From positions 1-36,620 of the forward strand of contig RFGF01000053.1 of the NCBI GenBank assembly GCA_003695915.1: a stretch of 36,620 nucleotides of DNA, in the 5' to 3' direction. This DNA comes from Nitrospirota bacterium (lineage in GTDB: Bacteria > Nitrospirota > Nitrospiria > Nitrospirales > UBA8639). This document shows, in pieces, positions 15,885-24,932 of this stretch (the stretch's first letter is position 1; each line of letters opens with the position of its first letter). The notes below the pieces were generated by a model. The model saw nothing but the letters and a program-made list of their open reading frames with translations, was not told where the DNA came from and did no database searches. The position numbers and the translations under genes are program-made.

Positions 15885-18131
15885 ATGTCTCTCGAACTTG
15901 TACAAAAAGTCTATGGAGCAATGCCCGTAGCGATAGAAAAAGCGAGAAAGAAATTCGGTCGGCCACTAACGCTTACGGAAAAAATACTGGTGTCCCATGC
16001 TGATCATTTCGATACCCAAGTGTGGGAGCGAGGGAAAGCCATGCTCGCACTCCGTCCGGATCGCGTGGCCATGCAGGATGCCACCGCGCAAATGGCGATG
16101 CTTCAGTTTATCCAAGCAGGGAAAAAGCGCGTAGCGGTCCCCAGCACCATCCACTGCGATCATTTGATTCGTGCGGAATCAGGGTCCGAAAAAGATTTGT
16201 TGCGCGCCATGGATGAAAATCGGGAGGTCTACAATTTCTTGGCTTCCGCCGCGAAAAAATACGGGATCGGCTTTTGGAAGCCTGGGTCTGGCATTATTCA
16301 TCAGGTCGTGTTTGAAAATTATGCCTTTCCTGGTGGATTAATGATCGGGACGGATTCCCATACGCCCAATGCCGGGGGACTCGGTATGTTGGCCATTGGC
16401 GTTGGTGGAGCGGATGCCGGAGAAGTGATGGCTGGGTTAGCGTGGGAAGTGTTGCACCCCAAATTGGTGGGAGTGCGGCTTACCGGTCAATTGCAAGGGT
16501 GGGCCTCGCCGAAGGATGTCATTTTGTATATTTGTGGATTGCTGACGGTCAAAGGGGGCACGAATAAGATTCTCGAGTACTTTGGCCCAGGAGTAGAAAC
16601 GATCAGTGCAACCGGGAAGGGCACGATTACCAATATGGGTGCGGAGTTGGGCGCCACCACGTCCATCTTCCCCTTTGATCAGAAAATGGCGGCCTATTTG
16701 CGGTACACGGATCGTGAAGATATTGCCAAGCTCGCTGAAGCTAACAAGGAATTCTTGGTCGCGGATCCTGAGGTGCATCAATCTCCAGAACGTTTTTTTG
16801 ATGAAATTATCGAGGTGGATCTTTCATCGCTCGAACCCCATGTCGTGGGACCCCATACGCCGGATCTTGCCCGACCGATTTCACGAATGGCGGAAGAAGC
16901 TAAGGAGAAGGGCTATCCTGTCGAGTTGAAGGCTGCGCTCATCGGCAGTTGTACAAATTCTTCGTATGAAGATATCAGTCGTGCTGCGTCGGTAGCGAAG
17001 CAAGGACTCGAAGCCGGACTAAAGGCCAAAACGGCATTTTTGGTCACTCCTGGATCCGAGCGGATCTTCCATACGATGAAGCGAGACGGTTTTCTGGAGA
17101 CCTTTCAAGCGATGGGCGGGACGGTTTTGGCTAATGCCTGTGGCCCATGCATCGGACAGTGGAAGCGCGCTGATGCAGTGAAGGGACGGGCTGATTCTAT
17201 TGTCAGCTCGTTCAATAGAAATTTCCCCGGTCGAAACGATGGGATTCCAGACACCCTGTCCTTTCTGGCCAGTCCAGAGATCGTCACGGCATACGCGTTT
17301 GCTGGCGATCTCACCTTTGACCCTGTCCACGGATCGTTGAAAACGCCCGATGGCAAAGAGGTCGTCTTTTCTCCGCCCCAAGGAGAAGAATTGCCTAAGC
17401 AAGGGTTTGCCAAAGGGGAAGAAGGCTATGTGCCGCCAGCGGAAAATGGCGATGACCTCACCGTGGAAATTCCCCCGACCAGCGAACGGCTTCAGTTGTT
17501 GCAGCCGTTCCCGCGCTGGGATGGAAAAGATTTCGACAAGCTGCCCATTTTGATTAAAACCAAAGGGAAAACCACGACCGACCATATTTCACCGGCCGGG
17601 CCTTGGCTCAAATACCGCGGACATCTCGATAAAATCAGCGACAATATGTTTCTGGGGGCCACGAATGCGTTTACGAGCGAGATGGGGAAAGGTATCGATG
17701 TGCTGACCGGCGAAGCCGGCCTTCCTATTGCCCAAATCGCTCGTCGGTATAAGGAGCAAGGCATCGGCTCTGTGGTTGTAGGGGATGAAAATTATGGCGA
17801 AGGGAGCAGCCGGGAACATGCTGCGATGTCTCCGAGATATTTGGGTGTGAAGGCGGTTCTGGCGAAGAGTTTTGCCCGCATTCACGAAACGAACCTCAAA
17901 AAACAAGGCATCCTTCCGCTCACTTTTGCGAATCCCAGCGATTATGATTTGATCGAGCAGGAAGATCGGATCAGCGTCGTTGGGTTAAACGAACTGGCGC
18001 CTGGAAAGCCGGTGCAGGTTATTCTTCATAAAAAGGATGGACAAGAGATCCCTATTCAAGCTAATCATAGTATGACGGAGCAGCAAATCCGGTGGTTTCG
18101 AGCCGGCTCGGCGTTGAACGCCTTGAGCTGA
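15885..18131 (+). CDS. acn: Aconitate hydratase, mitochondrial-type
   Basis: Aconitase interconverts citrate and isocitrate through cis-aconitate using a [4Fe-4S] cluster; in the rTCA direction it makes citrate. The 748-residue length and sequence match the mitochondrial ACO2-like group rather than the ~890-aa AcnA or ~865-aa AcnB. The cluster cysteines are Cys356 ([10 protein letters not shown]), Cys419 and Cys422 (ACGPCIGQW), almost the same numbering as in animal mitochondrial aconitase. Substrate-binding motifs such as [25 protein letters not shown] and [15 protein letters not shown] are intact. The C-terminal swivel domain ends [11 protein letters not shown]. The ATG at 15885 follows GGAG. 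The gene sits between ATP-citrate lyase and isocitrate dehydrogenase, as expected for rTCA use. Confidence 0.96.
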   Translation: MSLELVQKVYGAMPVAIEKARKKFGRPLTLTEKILVSHADHFDTQVWERGKAMLALRPDRVAMQDATAQMAMLQFIQAGKKRVAVPSTIHCDHLIRAESGSEKDLLRAMDENREVYNFLASAAKKYGIGFWKPGSGIIHQVVFENYAFPGGLMIGTDSHTPNAGGLGMLAIGVGGADAGEVMAGLAWEVLHPKLVGVRLTGQLQGWASPKDVILYICGLLTVKGGTNKILEYFGPGVETISATGKGTITNMGAELGATTSIFPFDQKMAAYLRYTDREDIAKLAEANKEFLVADPEVHQSPERFFDEIIEVDLSSLEPHVVGPHTPDLARPISRMAEEAKEKGYPVELKAALIGSCTNSSYEDISRAASVAKQGLEAGLKAKTAFLVTPGSERIFHTMKRDGFLETFQAMGGTVLANACGPCIGQWKRADAVKGRADSIVSSFNRNFPGRNDGIPDTLSFLASPEIVTAYAFAGDLTFDPVHGSLKTPDGKEVVFSPPQGEELPKQGFAKGEEGYVPPAENGDDLTVEIPPTSERLQLLQPFPRWDGKDFDKLPILIKTKGKTTTDHISPAGPWLKYRGHLDKISDNMFLGATNAFTSEMGKGIDVLTGEAGLPIAQIARRYKEQGIGSVVVGDENYGEGSSREHAAMSPRYLGVKAVLAKSFARIHETNLKKQGILPLTFANPSDYDLIEQEDRISVVGLNELAPGKPVQVILHKKDGQEIPIQANHSMTEQQIRWFRAGSALNALS

Positions 18132-18171
18132 CTCGATCGCCAGTTGTGGGTGGCGGTGTCAGGTCTTCTCC

Positions 18172-19443
18172 ATGCATTATGTCAAATTGACGCCTCCCGC
18201 GAGCGGCCAAAAAATTACGATGGGGGAGGATGGGAGGCTCCATGTTCCGGATCGTCCGATCGTGCTGTTTATCGAAGGCGACGGGACCGGTCCGGAATTG
18301 TGGGCGGCTGCGGTTCGGGTTTTTGACGCGGCCGTTGAGCGGGCTTATCGAGGAACGAGAAAAATCGAATGGTTTGAGGTCTATGCCGGAGAAAAATGCA
18401 ATGCGGTTTATGGTGAAAATACTTGGCTCCACGATGACACCGTCCACGCATTTCGAGAATTTTTAATAGGAATGAAAGGCCCGCTTACCACACCAGTAGG
18501 TGGAGGAATTCGCAGCATCAACGTGGCGCTGCGACAGGTGCTCGATTTGTATGTCTGTCAGCGGCCTGTCAAGTGGTATCCAGGAGTGGCGTCTCCCGTC
18601 AAGCGGCCAGATCTCATTAATATGGTCGTATTCCGGGAAAACACAGAAGATATTTATGCCGGCATCGAATGGCCCCAAGGGACACCAGAGGTTAAAAAAG
18701 TCATTAATTTTATCCAAAATGAGATGGGTGTGACGAACATTCGTTTTCCGGAAACATCCAGCATCGGCGTGAAGCCCATTAGTCGAGAAGGCACCTCCCG
18801 ACTGGTTCGCGCTGCCATTGCTTGGGCCCTTCAACACGATCGCAAAAGCGTCACGCTTGTCCATAAGGGCAATATCATGAAGTTTACCGAAGGCTATTTT
18901 TGTAAATGGGGTTATGAAGTCGCGAAGAAGGAATTTGCGGATACCACGGTGAGTTGGGATGCATGTGGAGGTCATCCTCCGAAGGGGAAACTGCTTATCA
19001 AAGATGCGATCGCAGATAACTTTCTTCAGCAAATTTTAACGCGCCCGGTAGAGTACGATGTAATAGCTACCATGAATTTGAATGGCGATTATATTTCCGA
19101 TGCCTTGGCAGCGCAGGTGGGTGGATTGGGGATTGCCCCAGGAGGTAACATCAATTATCTCACAGGTCACGCCTGTTTTGAGGCGACGCATGGGACCGCG
19201 CCCAAATATGCCGGGCAAGATAAGGTGAATCCAAGTTCGCTAATTCTCTCGGGAGCGATGATGTTCGACTATATGGGGTGGCGCGAGGCCGGTGCGCTGA
19301 TCGAATCCGGGTTGTCGCGAGCCATTGCGGCTGGCACAGTGACTTATGATTTTGCGAGACTCATGAGAGAAGAAGGGCGAACGGATGTGAAAGAAATAAA
19401 ATGCTCGGAATTTGGAACTGCTATTGTCGATCATATGGTATGA
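18172..19443 (+). CDS. icd: Isocitrate dehydrogenase, NADP-dependent (type I)
   Basis: In the reductive direction this enzyme carboxylates 2-oxoglutarate to isocitrate. The 423-residue protein is close to E. coli Icd throughout. The substrate loop [13 protein letters not shown] has Ser115 at the place of the phosphorylated Ser113. Coenzyme-specificity residues Lys345, Tyr346 and Val352 (PKYAGQDKV) plus Tyr392 and Arg396 ([10 protein letters not shown]) are the NADP set. Metal-binding Asp residues lie in the [13 protein letters not shown] region. It starts 40 bp after the aconitase stop. The ATG at 18172 gives a start equivalent to other members ([19 protein letters not shown]). No kinase/phosphatase gene (aceK) is present nearby. 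Confidence 0.96.
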   Translation: MHYVKLTPPASGQKITMGEDGRLHVPDRPIVLFIEGDGTGPELWAAAVRVFDAAVERAYRGTRKIEWFEVYAGEKCNAVYGENTWLHDDTVHAFREFLIGMKGPLTTPVGGGIRSINVALRQVLDLYVCQRPVKWYPGVASPVKRPDLINMVVFRENTEDIYAGIEWPQGTPEVKKVINFIQNEMGVTNIRFPETSSIGVKPISREGTSRLVRAAIAWALQHDRKSVTLVHKGNIMKFTEGYFCKWGYEVAKKEFADTTVSWDACGGHPPKGKLLIKDAIADNFLQQILTRPVEYDVIATMNLNGDYISDALAAQVGGLGIAPGGNINYLTGHACFEATHGTAPKYAGQDKVNPSSLILSGAMMFDYMGWREAGALIESGLSRAIAAGTVTYDFARLMREEGRTDVKEIKCSEFGTAIVDHMV

Positions 19444-19491
19444 GCCGAATATGGGCTACCCGAATTGAAAACGTAGTATGCAGCATTGACG

Positions 19492-20211
19492 ATGTCTACG
19501 TCGGAATTTGATACCAACAAGGTTCTTGAGCAGGAAGAGAACCTCCAGCCTAAAATGGTGACGGTGGAGATTGCCGGGAAACCTCACCGAGTACCCGCGG
19601 GCATTACCTTGATGAAGGCGTTATGGTACACCGGCCATGAAGTCATTCGGGGCGCCGGGTGCCTCGGTGGGTTTTGTGGCGCTTGCGGGACCTATTACCG
19701 CACGAAGGATGATCCGCGAGTCAAGACCTGTCTGGCCTGTTCGTTCGCCGTAGAAGATGGCATGTCTTTTTCTTTCGCTCCCCCGTTTCCTGCCCGAAAA
19801 GCAATTTATCGAATGGAGGAGCTCAAGGATCCGAAACAGGATCTGTTCACGCTGTATCCAGAAGCGCCGCTCTGTCGCAATTGCAATGCGTGTACAGAAG
19901 CCTGCCCTCAAGCTATCGATGTGCGCGAAGGGGTGTGGCGTGCCGTGTTTGGTGATTTCAAAGCGGTTTCGGAAATGTTCATGAATTGCGTGATGTGCGG
20001 CCTCTGTGCCCCTGTCTGCATTGCCGATATTGCGCCGAATTTCGTCGCGCTGTATGCCAGTCGGGCTCAGGGCGTATATTTTACGGAAAAGCCCAAAGGA
20101 TTAGCTGAACGGATTCAAGCCATTGCCGATGGCCGATACGACGAAGAATGGAATCGAATCCTTTCCATGACCGATGAGGAACTCGAGCAAGCTTCGGCTT
20201 CTGCTGCGTAG
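19492..20211 (+). CDS. frdB: Fumarate reductase / succinate dehydrogenase-like iron-sulfur subunit
   Basis: The 239-residue protein is an electron carrier expected to feed the flavoprotein encoded next to it. A plant-type [2Fe-2S] domain is shown by Cys57, Cys62, Cys65 and Cys80/83 (CLGGFCGAC and TCLAC). Two ferredoxin-type motifs follow: CRNCNACTEAC at 128-138 and CVMCGLCAPVC at 166-176. Both are Cx2Cx2Cx3C, so two [4Fe-4S] clusters are likely. In classical SdhB/FrdB the last motif binds a [3Fe-4S] cluster and has a different spacing. No membrane-anchor or haem subunit gene is near, so the enzyme may be soluble or use an anchor encoded elsewhere. I used the ATG at 19492; a TTG lies two codons earlier. 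Confidence 0.8.
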   Translation: MSTSEFDTNKVLEQEENLQPKMVTVEIAGKPHRVPAGITLMKALWYTGHEVIRGAGCLGGFCGACGTYYRTKDDPRVKTCLACSFAVEDGMSFSFAPPFPARKAIYRMEELKDPKQDLFTLYPEAPLCRNCNACTEACPQAIDVREGVWRAVFGDFKAVSEMFMNCVMCGLCAPVCIADIAPNFVALYASRAQGVYFTEKPKGLAERIQAIADGRYDEEWNRILSMTDEELEQASASAA

Positions 20212-20231
20212 CGAATCTCCATGAGCCGTTC

Positions 20232-21818
20232 ATGACATTGTCTGCCCTGCAAGACATCGTTCACCAAACCCGAGAAGCCCGCCGGAAACAGGTGCTTCCG
20301 AAATTGACCCCATCCGAGCGAGATACGCTGATCAAAAAATTTCATCCAGATTGTCGCGAGCAGGCATATCGCCCGCTCAAATTTGGTCCCAATAAGGGTC
20401 AACTCACGGTTCGCGAACTGGCTGCGCTGTTGGAAGGAGACAGTCCTGTTCCCTATGATTTACCGCTCGATCCGGATCACACGGTCGATGTGTTGGTGAT
20501 CGGAGGCGGTGGAGCAGGCTGTGCAGCAGCCCTTCATGCACATAAGGCGGGGGCCAAGGTTCTTCTGGCGACAAAATTGCGCCTGGCCGATTCCAATTCT
20601 GTGATGGCTCAGGGTGGGATGCAAATTGCCGTGGCTCCTGATGATTCGCCGGTTCAACATTTTTTGGATACGTTGAAGGGTGGGCATTTTAAAAACGATC
20701 GCCAATTGCTCAAGGTCATGGTCGAAGAGGGACCATCTATCGCGCAATGGTTATTGGAGCTTGGCGTGTTGTTCGATCGGGATACCGATGGAAGTTTGCA
20801 CGTCAAGAAAGGAGGCGGCAGTACCAAGCCTCGATTGGTTACCTGCTCCGATTATACTGGCTTGGAAATCATGCGGGTGCTCAAAGATGAAGTGTTGAAT
20901 CGACAGATTCAACTTCTAGAATTTTGTGCGGCGGTGGAGCTCCTGACGAACCGCGATGGTGTGTGCACAGGGGCTGTGCTTCGAGATCTCGACAACAAAC
21001 GATTTATCGTGGTAGCGGCGAAAGCCGTGATTTTGGCCACCGGAGGGATTGGCCGACTGCACATTCAGGGATTTCCCACCAGCAACCACTATGGTGCAAC
21101 GGGCGATGGGCTAGCTTTGGCGTATCGAGCAGGGGCTCCTCTCGTTCATATCGATACGTTCCAATATCATCCAACTGGAGCAGTCTATCCGGAGCAATTG
21201 GTGGGAGCCTTGGTGACAGAAGGCATTCGCTCAGAAGGCGGGCATCTCGTGAACGCCAGAGGCGAACGTTTTGTCAACGAGTTGGATACCCGAGATGTCG
21301 TCTCTTCTTCGATTATTCGGGAATGCGAAGAAGGGCGTGGAATCAGGACGCCAACCGGCCGGATGGGGGTTTGGCTCGATACTCCGTTATTGGAACTCGA
21401 GCATGGGGCCGGAACTCTTGAAAAACACTTTCCGGCCATGGTTCGTCAATACGAGCGTTATGGCATCGACATTCGAAAGGATCCGGTCCTCATTTATCCG
21501 ACCTTGCACTACCAAAACGGTGGGGTCCAGATCGATGTCAATGCCGAGACAGCCGTGCCCAATTTGTTTGTCGCAGGTGAGGCCTCGGGCGGGTTGCATG
21601 GTCGAAACCGGTTGATGGGCAACTCGCTGTTGGATTTAATGGTGTTTGGCAAGCGGGCTGGTTTGACGGCTGCAGCCCGAGCAGCATCAAATCGACAGGG
21701 CGTGCTGACTCTCCAGCACCTCCGTCGATTCCGAGAAGAGGCCAAGCGTTATGGTGTGACGGAACAAATTACATCCCCGGTCATCCTCCCGGCCTACACC
21801 AGAACACAGGACTCATGA
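20232..21818 (+). CDS. frdA: Fumarate reductase-like flavoprotein, lacking covalent-FAD His and C-terminal domain
   Basis: This FAD enzyme of the FrdA/SdhA/NadB superfamily is expected to reduce fumarate to succinate in the rTCA cycle. The FAD-binding VIGGGGAGCAAA is at 89-100, preceded by an 85-residue N-terminal extension I do not recognise. Active-site residues are present: His313 (QYHPTGA), Arg333 (EGIRSEGG), His426 (TLHYQNGG) and Arg460 (NRLMGNSLLDL). The His that carries covalent FAD in Frd/Sdh (RSHTVAAEGG) is replaced by Asn122 (DSNSVMAQGG), as in non-covalent members such as NadB. The protein stops at 528 residues, about 60 after the NRLMGNS motif, so most of the usual C-terminal helical domain is missing. 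The stop overlaps an ATG (ATGA, 21815-21818). L-aspartate oxidase is less likely, given the FrdB partner and the rTCA setting. Confidence 0.8.
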   Translation: MTLSALQDIVHQTREARRKQVLPKLTPSERDTLIKKFHPDCREQAYRPLKFGPNKGQLTVRELAALLEGDSPVPYDLPLDPDHTVDVLVIGGGGAGCAAALHAHKAGAKVLLATKLRLADSNSVMAQGGMQIAVAPDDSPVQHFLDTLKGGHFKNDRQLLKVMVEEGPSIAQWLLELGVLFDRDTDGSLHVKKGGGSTKPRLVTCSDYTGLEIMRVLKDEVLNRQIQLLEFCAAVELLTNRDGVCTGAVLRDLDNKRFIVVAAKAVILATGGIGRLHIQGFPTSNHYGATGDGLALAYRAGAPLVHIDTFQYHPTGAVYPEQLVGALVTEGIRSEGGHLVNARGERFVNELDTRDVVSSSIIRECEEGRGIRTPTGRMGVWLDTPLLELEHGAGTLEKHFPAMVRQYERYGIDIRKDPVLIYPTLHYQNGGVQIDVNAETAVPNLFVAGEASGGLHGRNRLMGNSLLDLMVFGKRAGLTAAARAASNRQGVLTLQHLRRFREEAKRYGVTEQITSPVILPAYTRTQDS

Positions 21819-21892
21819 AATACGATGACGGTCGGCAATCGTTGGTGAGCCATTTAGCTCATCACGCCATTCAGTGCCAAGGAATTGTATGA
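21815..21892 (+). CDS. Possible 25-codon linking ORF between frdA and sucC
   Basis: A short frame starts with an ATG overlapping the frdA stop (ATGA) and ends with a TGA overlapping the sucC ATG (ATGA, 21889-21892). It fills the 70-bp gap exactly. The product would begin MKYDDGRQSL and be rich in His near its end. It could be a coupling minigene that carries ribosomes from frdA to sucC, or a coincidence. There is no independent evidence of a functional peptide. Confidence 0.2.
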   Translation: MKYDDGRQSLVSHLAHHAIQCQGIV

Positions 21893-23088
21893 ATATTCAC
21901 GAATTTCAGGCCAAACAATTGTTCGCTCGGTTCGGCATTCCGGTGCCCAGAGGCAAGGCGATCACAAGCCCCAAGGCGGCTGAAAAGTGGGCAGCGGCTC
22001 TTCAGGCTGATGTGTACGTCATCAAAGCACAAATTCATGCTGGAGGACGAGGAAAAGCTGGCGGTGTCAAGCTAACCAACAATCGGGACGAAGTGCCCGA
22101 GCTCGCCAAAGAATTGCTGGGAAAGACGTTGGTGACGCATCAAACCGGCCCTAAAGGCCGCAAAGTCCGACGTGTGTTGATTGAAGAAGGGGCTGATATT
22201 GCCAAAGAACTCTATCTGAGTTTGTTGGTCGATCGGGACTCAGGGCGTCCCACGTTCATTGCGAGCACCGAAGGAGGGATGGAAATCGAGGAGGTTGCCG
22301 CACGGTCGCCTGAAAACGTCTTGAAAGAACCCGTCGATCCTGCCGTTGGTTTTCAAGGTTATAACGGGCGAAATCTTGCTTTTGGCTTAGGGCTTCCCAG
22401 CTTGGAATCCACCGTGGTCACGCCGTTCATTCAAATGCTGGGGAATCTCTATCAATTGTTCATGGAGAAGAACGCGTCGCTCGTCGAAATTAATCCTTTG
22501 GTCATAACGAAGGATAAACGACTGGTGGCGTTGGATGGAAAAATCTCGCTGGACGATAACGCCCTTTTTAAGCATCCTGACCTACAAAAACTCCGCGATC
22601 TTCATGAAGAAGATCCTTTGGAGATCGAAGCCAGCGAACATCATTTGAACTATGTCAAATTGGACGGTGATATTGGCTGCATGGTCAATGGAGCTGGATT
22701 GGCGATGGCCACGATGGATGTGATCAAGCTGGCTGGGTCGGAGCCTGCCAATTTTCTTGACGTGGGTGGCAGTGCGACGAAGGACACGGTCGCAGCCGGC
22801 TTCCGGATTTTGTTGAAGGACAAAAACGTCAAAGGAATTTTTATTAATATCTTTGGCGGCATTGTTCGCTGTGAACGGATCGCTCACGGTGTGATCGATG
22901 CCGCAAAAGAAGTCGGAATCACCTTGCCGGTCGTGGTGCGTCTCCAGGGAACCAATGCAGAAGAGGGGCGCCAGCTACTTTTGCAATCAGGGCTCACGGT
23001 AGACGTGGCGACCGACTTGTGGGAAGCGGCGCAAAAAATTGTCGCCATGACGCGAGGAAAGTCAAGCGGTTCTGGCTTGGGTCACTAG
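21889..23088 (+). CDS. sucC: Succinyl-CoA synthetase, beta subunit
   Basis: Together with SucD, this protein makes succinyl-CoA from succinate, CoA and a nucleoside triphosphate in the reductive direction. The 399-residue chain begins MNIHEFQAKQLFARFGIPVP, the canonical start. The ATP-grasp fold is shown by VYVIKAQIHAGGRGKAGGVK and by EINPLVITKDKRLVALDGKI, with the metal-binding residues. The C-terminal half contains NFLDVGGSATKDTVAAGFRI and FINIFGGIVRCERIA, typical of the subunit interface and power-helix region. The ATG at 21889 has AAGGA six bases upstream; an upstream GTG at 21874 is rejected. Nucleotide preference (ATP or GTP) cannot be told with certainty. Confidence 0.96.
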   Translation: MNIHEFQAKQLFARFGIPVPRGKAITSPKAAEKWAAALQADVYVIKAQIHAGGRGKAGGVKLTNNRDEVPELAKELLGKTLVTHQTGPKGRKVRRVLIEEGADIAKELYLSLLVDRDSGRPTFIASTEGGMEIEEVAARSPENVLKEPVDPAVGFQGYNGRNLAFGLGLPSLESTVVTPFIQMLGNLYQLFMEKNASLVEINPLVITKDKRLVALDGKISLDDNALFKHPDLQKLRDLHEEDPLEIEASEHHLNYVKLDGDIGCMVNGAGLAMATMDVIKLAGSEPANFLDVGGSATKDTVAAGFRILLKDKNVKGIFINIFGGIVRCERIAHGVIDAAKEVGITLPVVVRLQGTNAEEGRQLLLQSGLTVDVATDLWEAAQKIVAMTRGKSSGSGLGH

Positions 23089-23172
23089 AAGATAGCCGGT
23101 ATCCTGAGCGCACGCTCAAATGTGCTGGACAGCAGTGGAATCCTGCACGGTAGGGAAAGGTCAAAAGGGCGC

Positions 23173-24045
23173 ATGAGCATTTTGGTGAATAAATCGACGC
23201 GGGTGGTGGTTCAAGGCATCACGGGCAAAGAGGGTTCCTTTCATGCGACGCAATGCAAAGCGTATGGGACGCAAGTCGTTGCCGGTGTTACACCCGGGAA
23301 AGCCGGACAAACGGTGGATGGCATACCGGTGTTCAATACAGTTCGCGAGGCCGTGAAGCACACGGAAGCCTCCGTCTCCTTGATTTTTGTTCCTCCGGCG
23401 TTTGCCGCCGATGCCATCCTCGAGGCAGCGGATGCCGGCATTTGGCTCATTGTCTGCATTACGGAAGGCATTCCCGTCAACGATATGGTGAGAGTCAAGC
23501 GCGCGTTGCAAGGTAGCGTTTCCCGCCTCATTGGTCCAAACTGTCCAGGGATCATTACGGCAGAGGAATGCAAAATCGGTATCATGCCGGGATTCATTCA
23601 TCGCAAAGGGCGTGTTGGCGTCATCTCCCGGAGCGGGACGTTGACCTATGAGGCAGTGAATCAGCTCACCACATTAGGATTGGGAGAAACCACTTGTATC
23701 GGTATCGGGGGCGATCCCATTATTGGCACCGGGTATATCGATCTCTTGCAGATGTTTGAAGAAGACGAGGATACCGAGGCGGTCGTGATGATCGGAGAGA
23801 TCGGGGGCGATGCCGAAGAAAAAGCCGCCGCCTTCATCAAAGAGCATATCACCAAGCCGGTCATTGGATTTATTGCCGGGATTACCGCTCCCCCGGGACG
23901 ACGGATGGGGCACGCCGGTGCCATTATTACAGGAGGTCAAGGGACGGCAACGGAAAAAATGACCGCCCTTGAAGCCGCCGGTGTTCATGTCGTGCGCAAT
24001 CCGGCTGAGATCGGCGCTACGGTCGCAAAAGTCCTCAATACATAA
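23173..24045 (+). CDS. sucD: Succinyl-CoA synthetase, alpha subunit
   Basis: This subunit binds CoA and carries the phosphohistidine intermediate. It has the Rossmann-type CoA-binding start [19 protein letters not shown], the [20 protein letters not shown] loop, and the catalytic His247 in [13 protein letters not shown]. Its 290-residue length is normal. The ATG at 23173 ([13 protein letters not shown]) is chosen; the frame is open further upstream, but the extra 17 residues have no family match. It is 84 bp downstream of sucC and is the last recognisable gene of the rTCA block. Its N terminus resembles that of aclA (MSIL), in keeping with their common ancestry. Confidence 0.96.
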   Translation: MSILVNKSTRVVVQGITGKEGSFHATQCKAYGTQVVAGVTPGKAGQTVDGIPVFNTVREAVKHTEASVSLIFVPPAFAADAILEAADAGIWLIVCITEGIPVNDMVRVKRALQGSVSRLIGPNCPGIITAEECKIGIMPGFIHRKGRVGVISRSGTLTYEAVNQLTTLGLGETTCIGIGGDPIIGTGYIDLLQMFEEDEDTEAVVMIGEIGGDAEEKAAAFIKEHITKPVIGFIAGITAPPGRRMGHAGAIITGGQGTATEKMTALEAAGVHVVRNPAEIGATVAKVLNT

Positions 24046-24142
24046 GCCAAAGGTCGATCAGAAAGTTATCGTTTTCCGATTCACCGCTTTCCCTTCTTAG
24101 TATCTTTCTGTTTTTTGCTTTGTGCATATTTTTAGGTGATCT

Positions 24143-24170
24143 GTCCTTTTGCAAAAATTTAGAAAAGGAC
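24143..24170 (+). terminator. Candidate terminator after the rTCA block
   Basis: GTCCTTTT at 24143-24150 pairs perfectly with AAAAGGAC at 24163-24170 across a 12-nt loop; it is followed by CATTTTGTTC, only a modest T-run. The position, 98 bp after sucD and before the STAS gene, fits an operon end, but the stem is A+T-heavy and termination may be weak. The rest of the 24046-24288 gap shows no gene. Confidence 0.35.
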
Positions 24171-24288
24171 CATTTTGTTCTCGAGTGGAGTAAGGATAAT
24201 AAATTTTGCTGCCCAGATCGCATAGTTGGTCTTGAAAGACAAAGACTTACAAGATTTGGCCGATACAATCCTAAAAAAGGATTCGGCC

Positions 24289-24636
24289 ATGCAGGTAATG
24301 GAACGGTTACACGGAGGTGTGCTCATTTTGGTTATTTCAGGAAGGTTCACCTATTATTCTCGACGAGTGTTCCAGGCTGTAATCAAAAACGCTGAATCCA
24401 GTGGAATCCGCCACATCATCTTGGATTTTTCTCATGTCACATGGATAGATAGTGCGGGATTGGGGCTCTTGGCACTTGCTCGCATCGAGTGCGAAGGGCA
24501 TCAGGTCTCGATGAGCCTGGTCGGACTTCAATCGCCAGTCAAAGAGGTTATAGAACAAGCCAGTTTATCCGAACTCATTCCCATTTTTCCCACAGAAAAT
24601 TGTGTGCTTGGTCATCTCGCTTCCATCCGTGCCTGA
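24289..24636 (+). CDS. STAS-domain protein (anti-sigma-factor-antagonist type)
   Basis: The 115-residue single-domain protein fits the SpoIIAA/RsbV family: GGVLILVISGRFTYYSRRVF, HIILDFSHVTWIDSAGLGLL, then a Leu-rich region ending near NCVLGHLAS. Ser55 in WIDSAGLG is at the position phosphorylated by the partner anti-sigma kinase. The ATG at 24289 has AAGGAT upstream; the frame is open to a TTG at 24226, but those residues do not match the family. No kinase (RsbW-type), phosphatase or sigma-factor gene is adjacent, so the partner is unknown. It may belong to a partner-switching pathway encoded elsewhere. Confidence 0.85.
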   Translation: MQVMERLHGGVLILVISGRFTYYSRRVFQAVIKNAESSGIRHIILDFSHVTWIDSAGLGLLALARIECEGHQVSMSLVGLQSPVKEVIEQASLSELIPIFPTENCVLGHLASIRA

Positions 24637-24932
24637 GCGCATCATTTTTGTAAGCCCATCATGCTCCGGATGATTCCTTTTCGCCTCTTATCGTTATAGA
24701 GCGCAGGCTGACGCGACTCTTGATGGATCCTCGCCGCACGATTCATTCTCCTCGCTTTCTTTTCCCTGGGAAAGGCCGAGGTCCTCCATCGGGATCACGG
24801 TCCTGTGTCGAGGGGAGAGATCCTCAAGAATGACAAATTCGCGCCGTGAATGCGCGGAAGTTTTTGCGAAAGTCTGAGTGAAACCTGTTACAATGAATTA
24901 ATTTCCCTTGTTCTCATTTCATTCCCCTATCG
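24637..24932. promoter_or_regulatory. Upstream region of the M24B peptidase gene with a possible promoter
   Basis: No gene is seen in this 296-bp gap. Near its right end, TACAAT at 24889-24894 lies 19 bp after TTGCGA (24864-24869). The spacing is longer than ideal, so the promoter call is tentative; the -10 element is good and lies about 39 bp upstream of the ATG at 24933. Confidence 0.35.

Noticed and set aside
19492-21818. Reading the frdB-frdA pair as an L-aspartate oxidase with a ferredoxin
   Set aside because: Asn122 recalls NadB, but the partner has a full [2Fe-2S] plus two-cluster architecture of Frd/Sdh type and the genes sit between icd and sucC. Kept only as a weaker alternative in the feature entry.
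24637-24932. Riboswitch or structured RNA upstream of the M24B peptidase gene
   Set aside because: Several GATCCTC-like segments recur, but no conserved riboswitch core or long stem could be assembled by eye.
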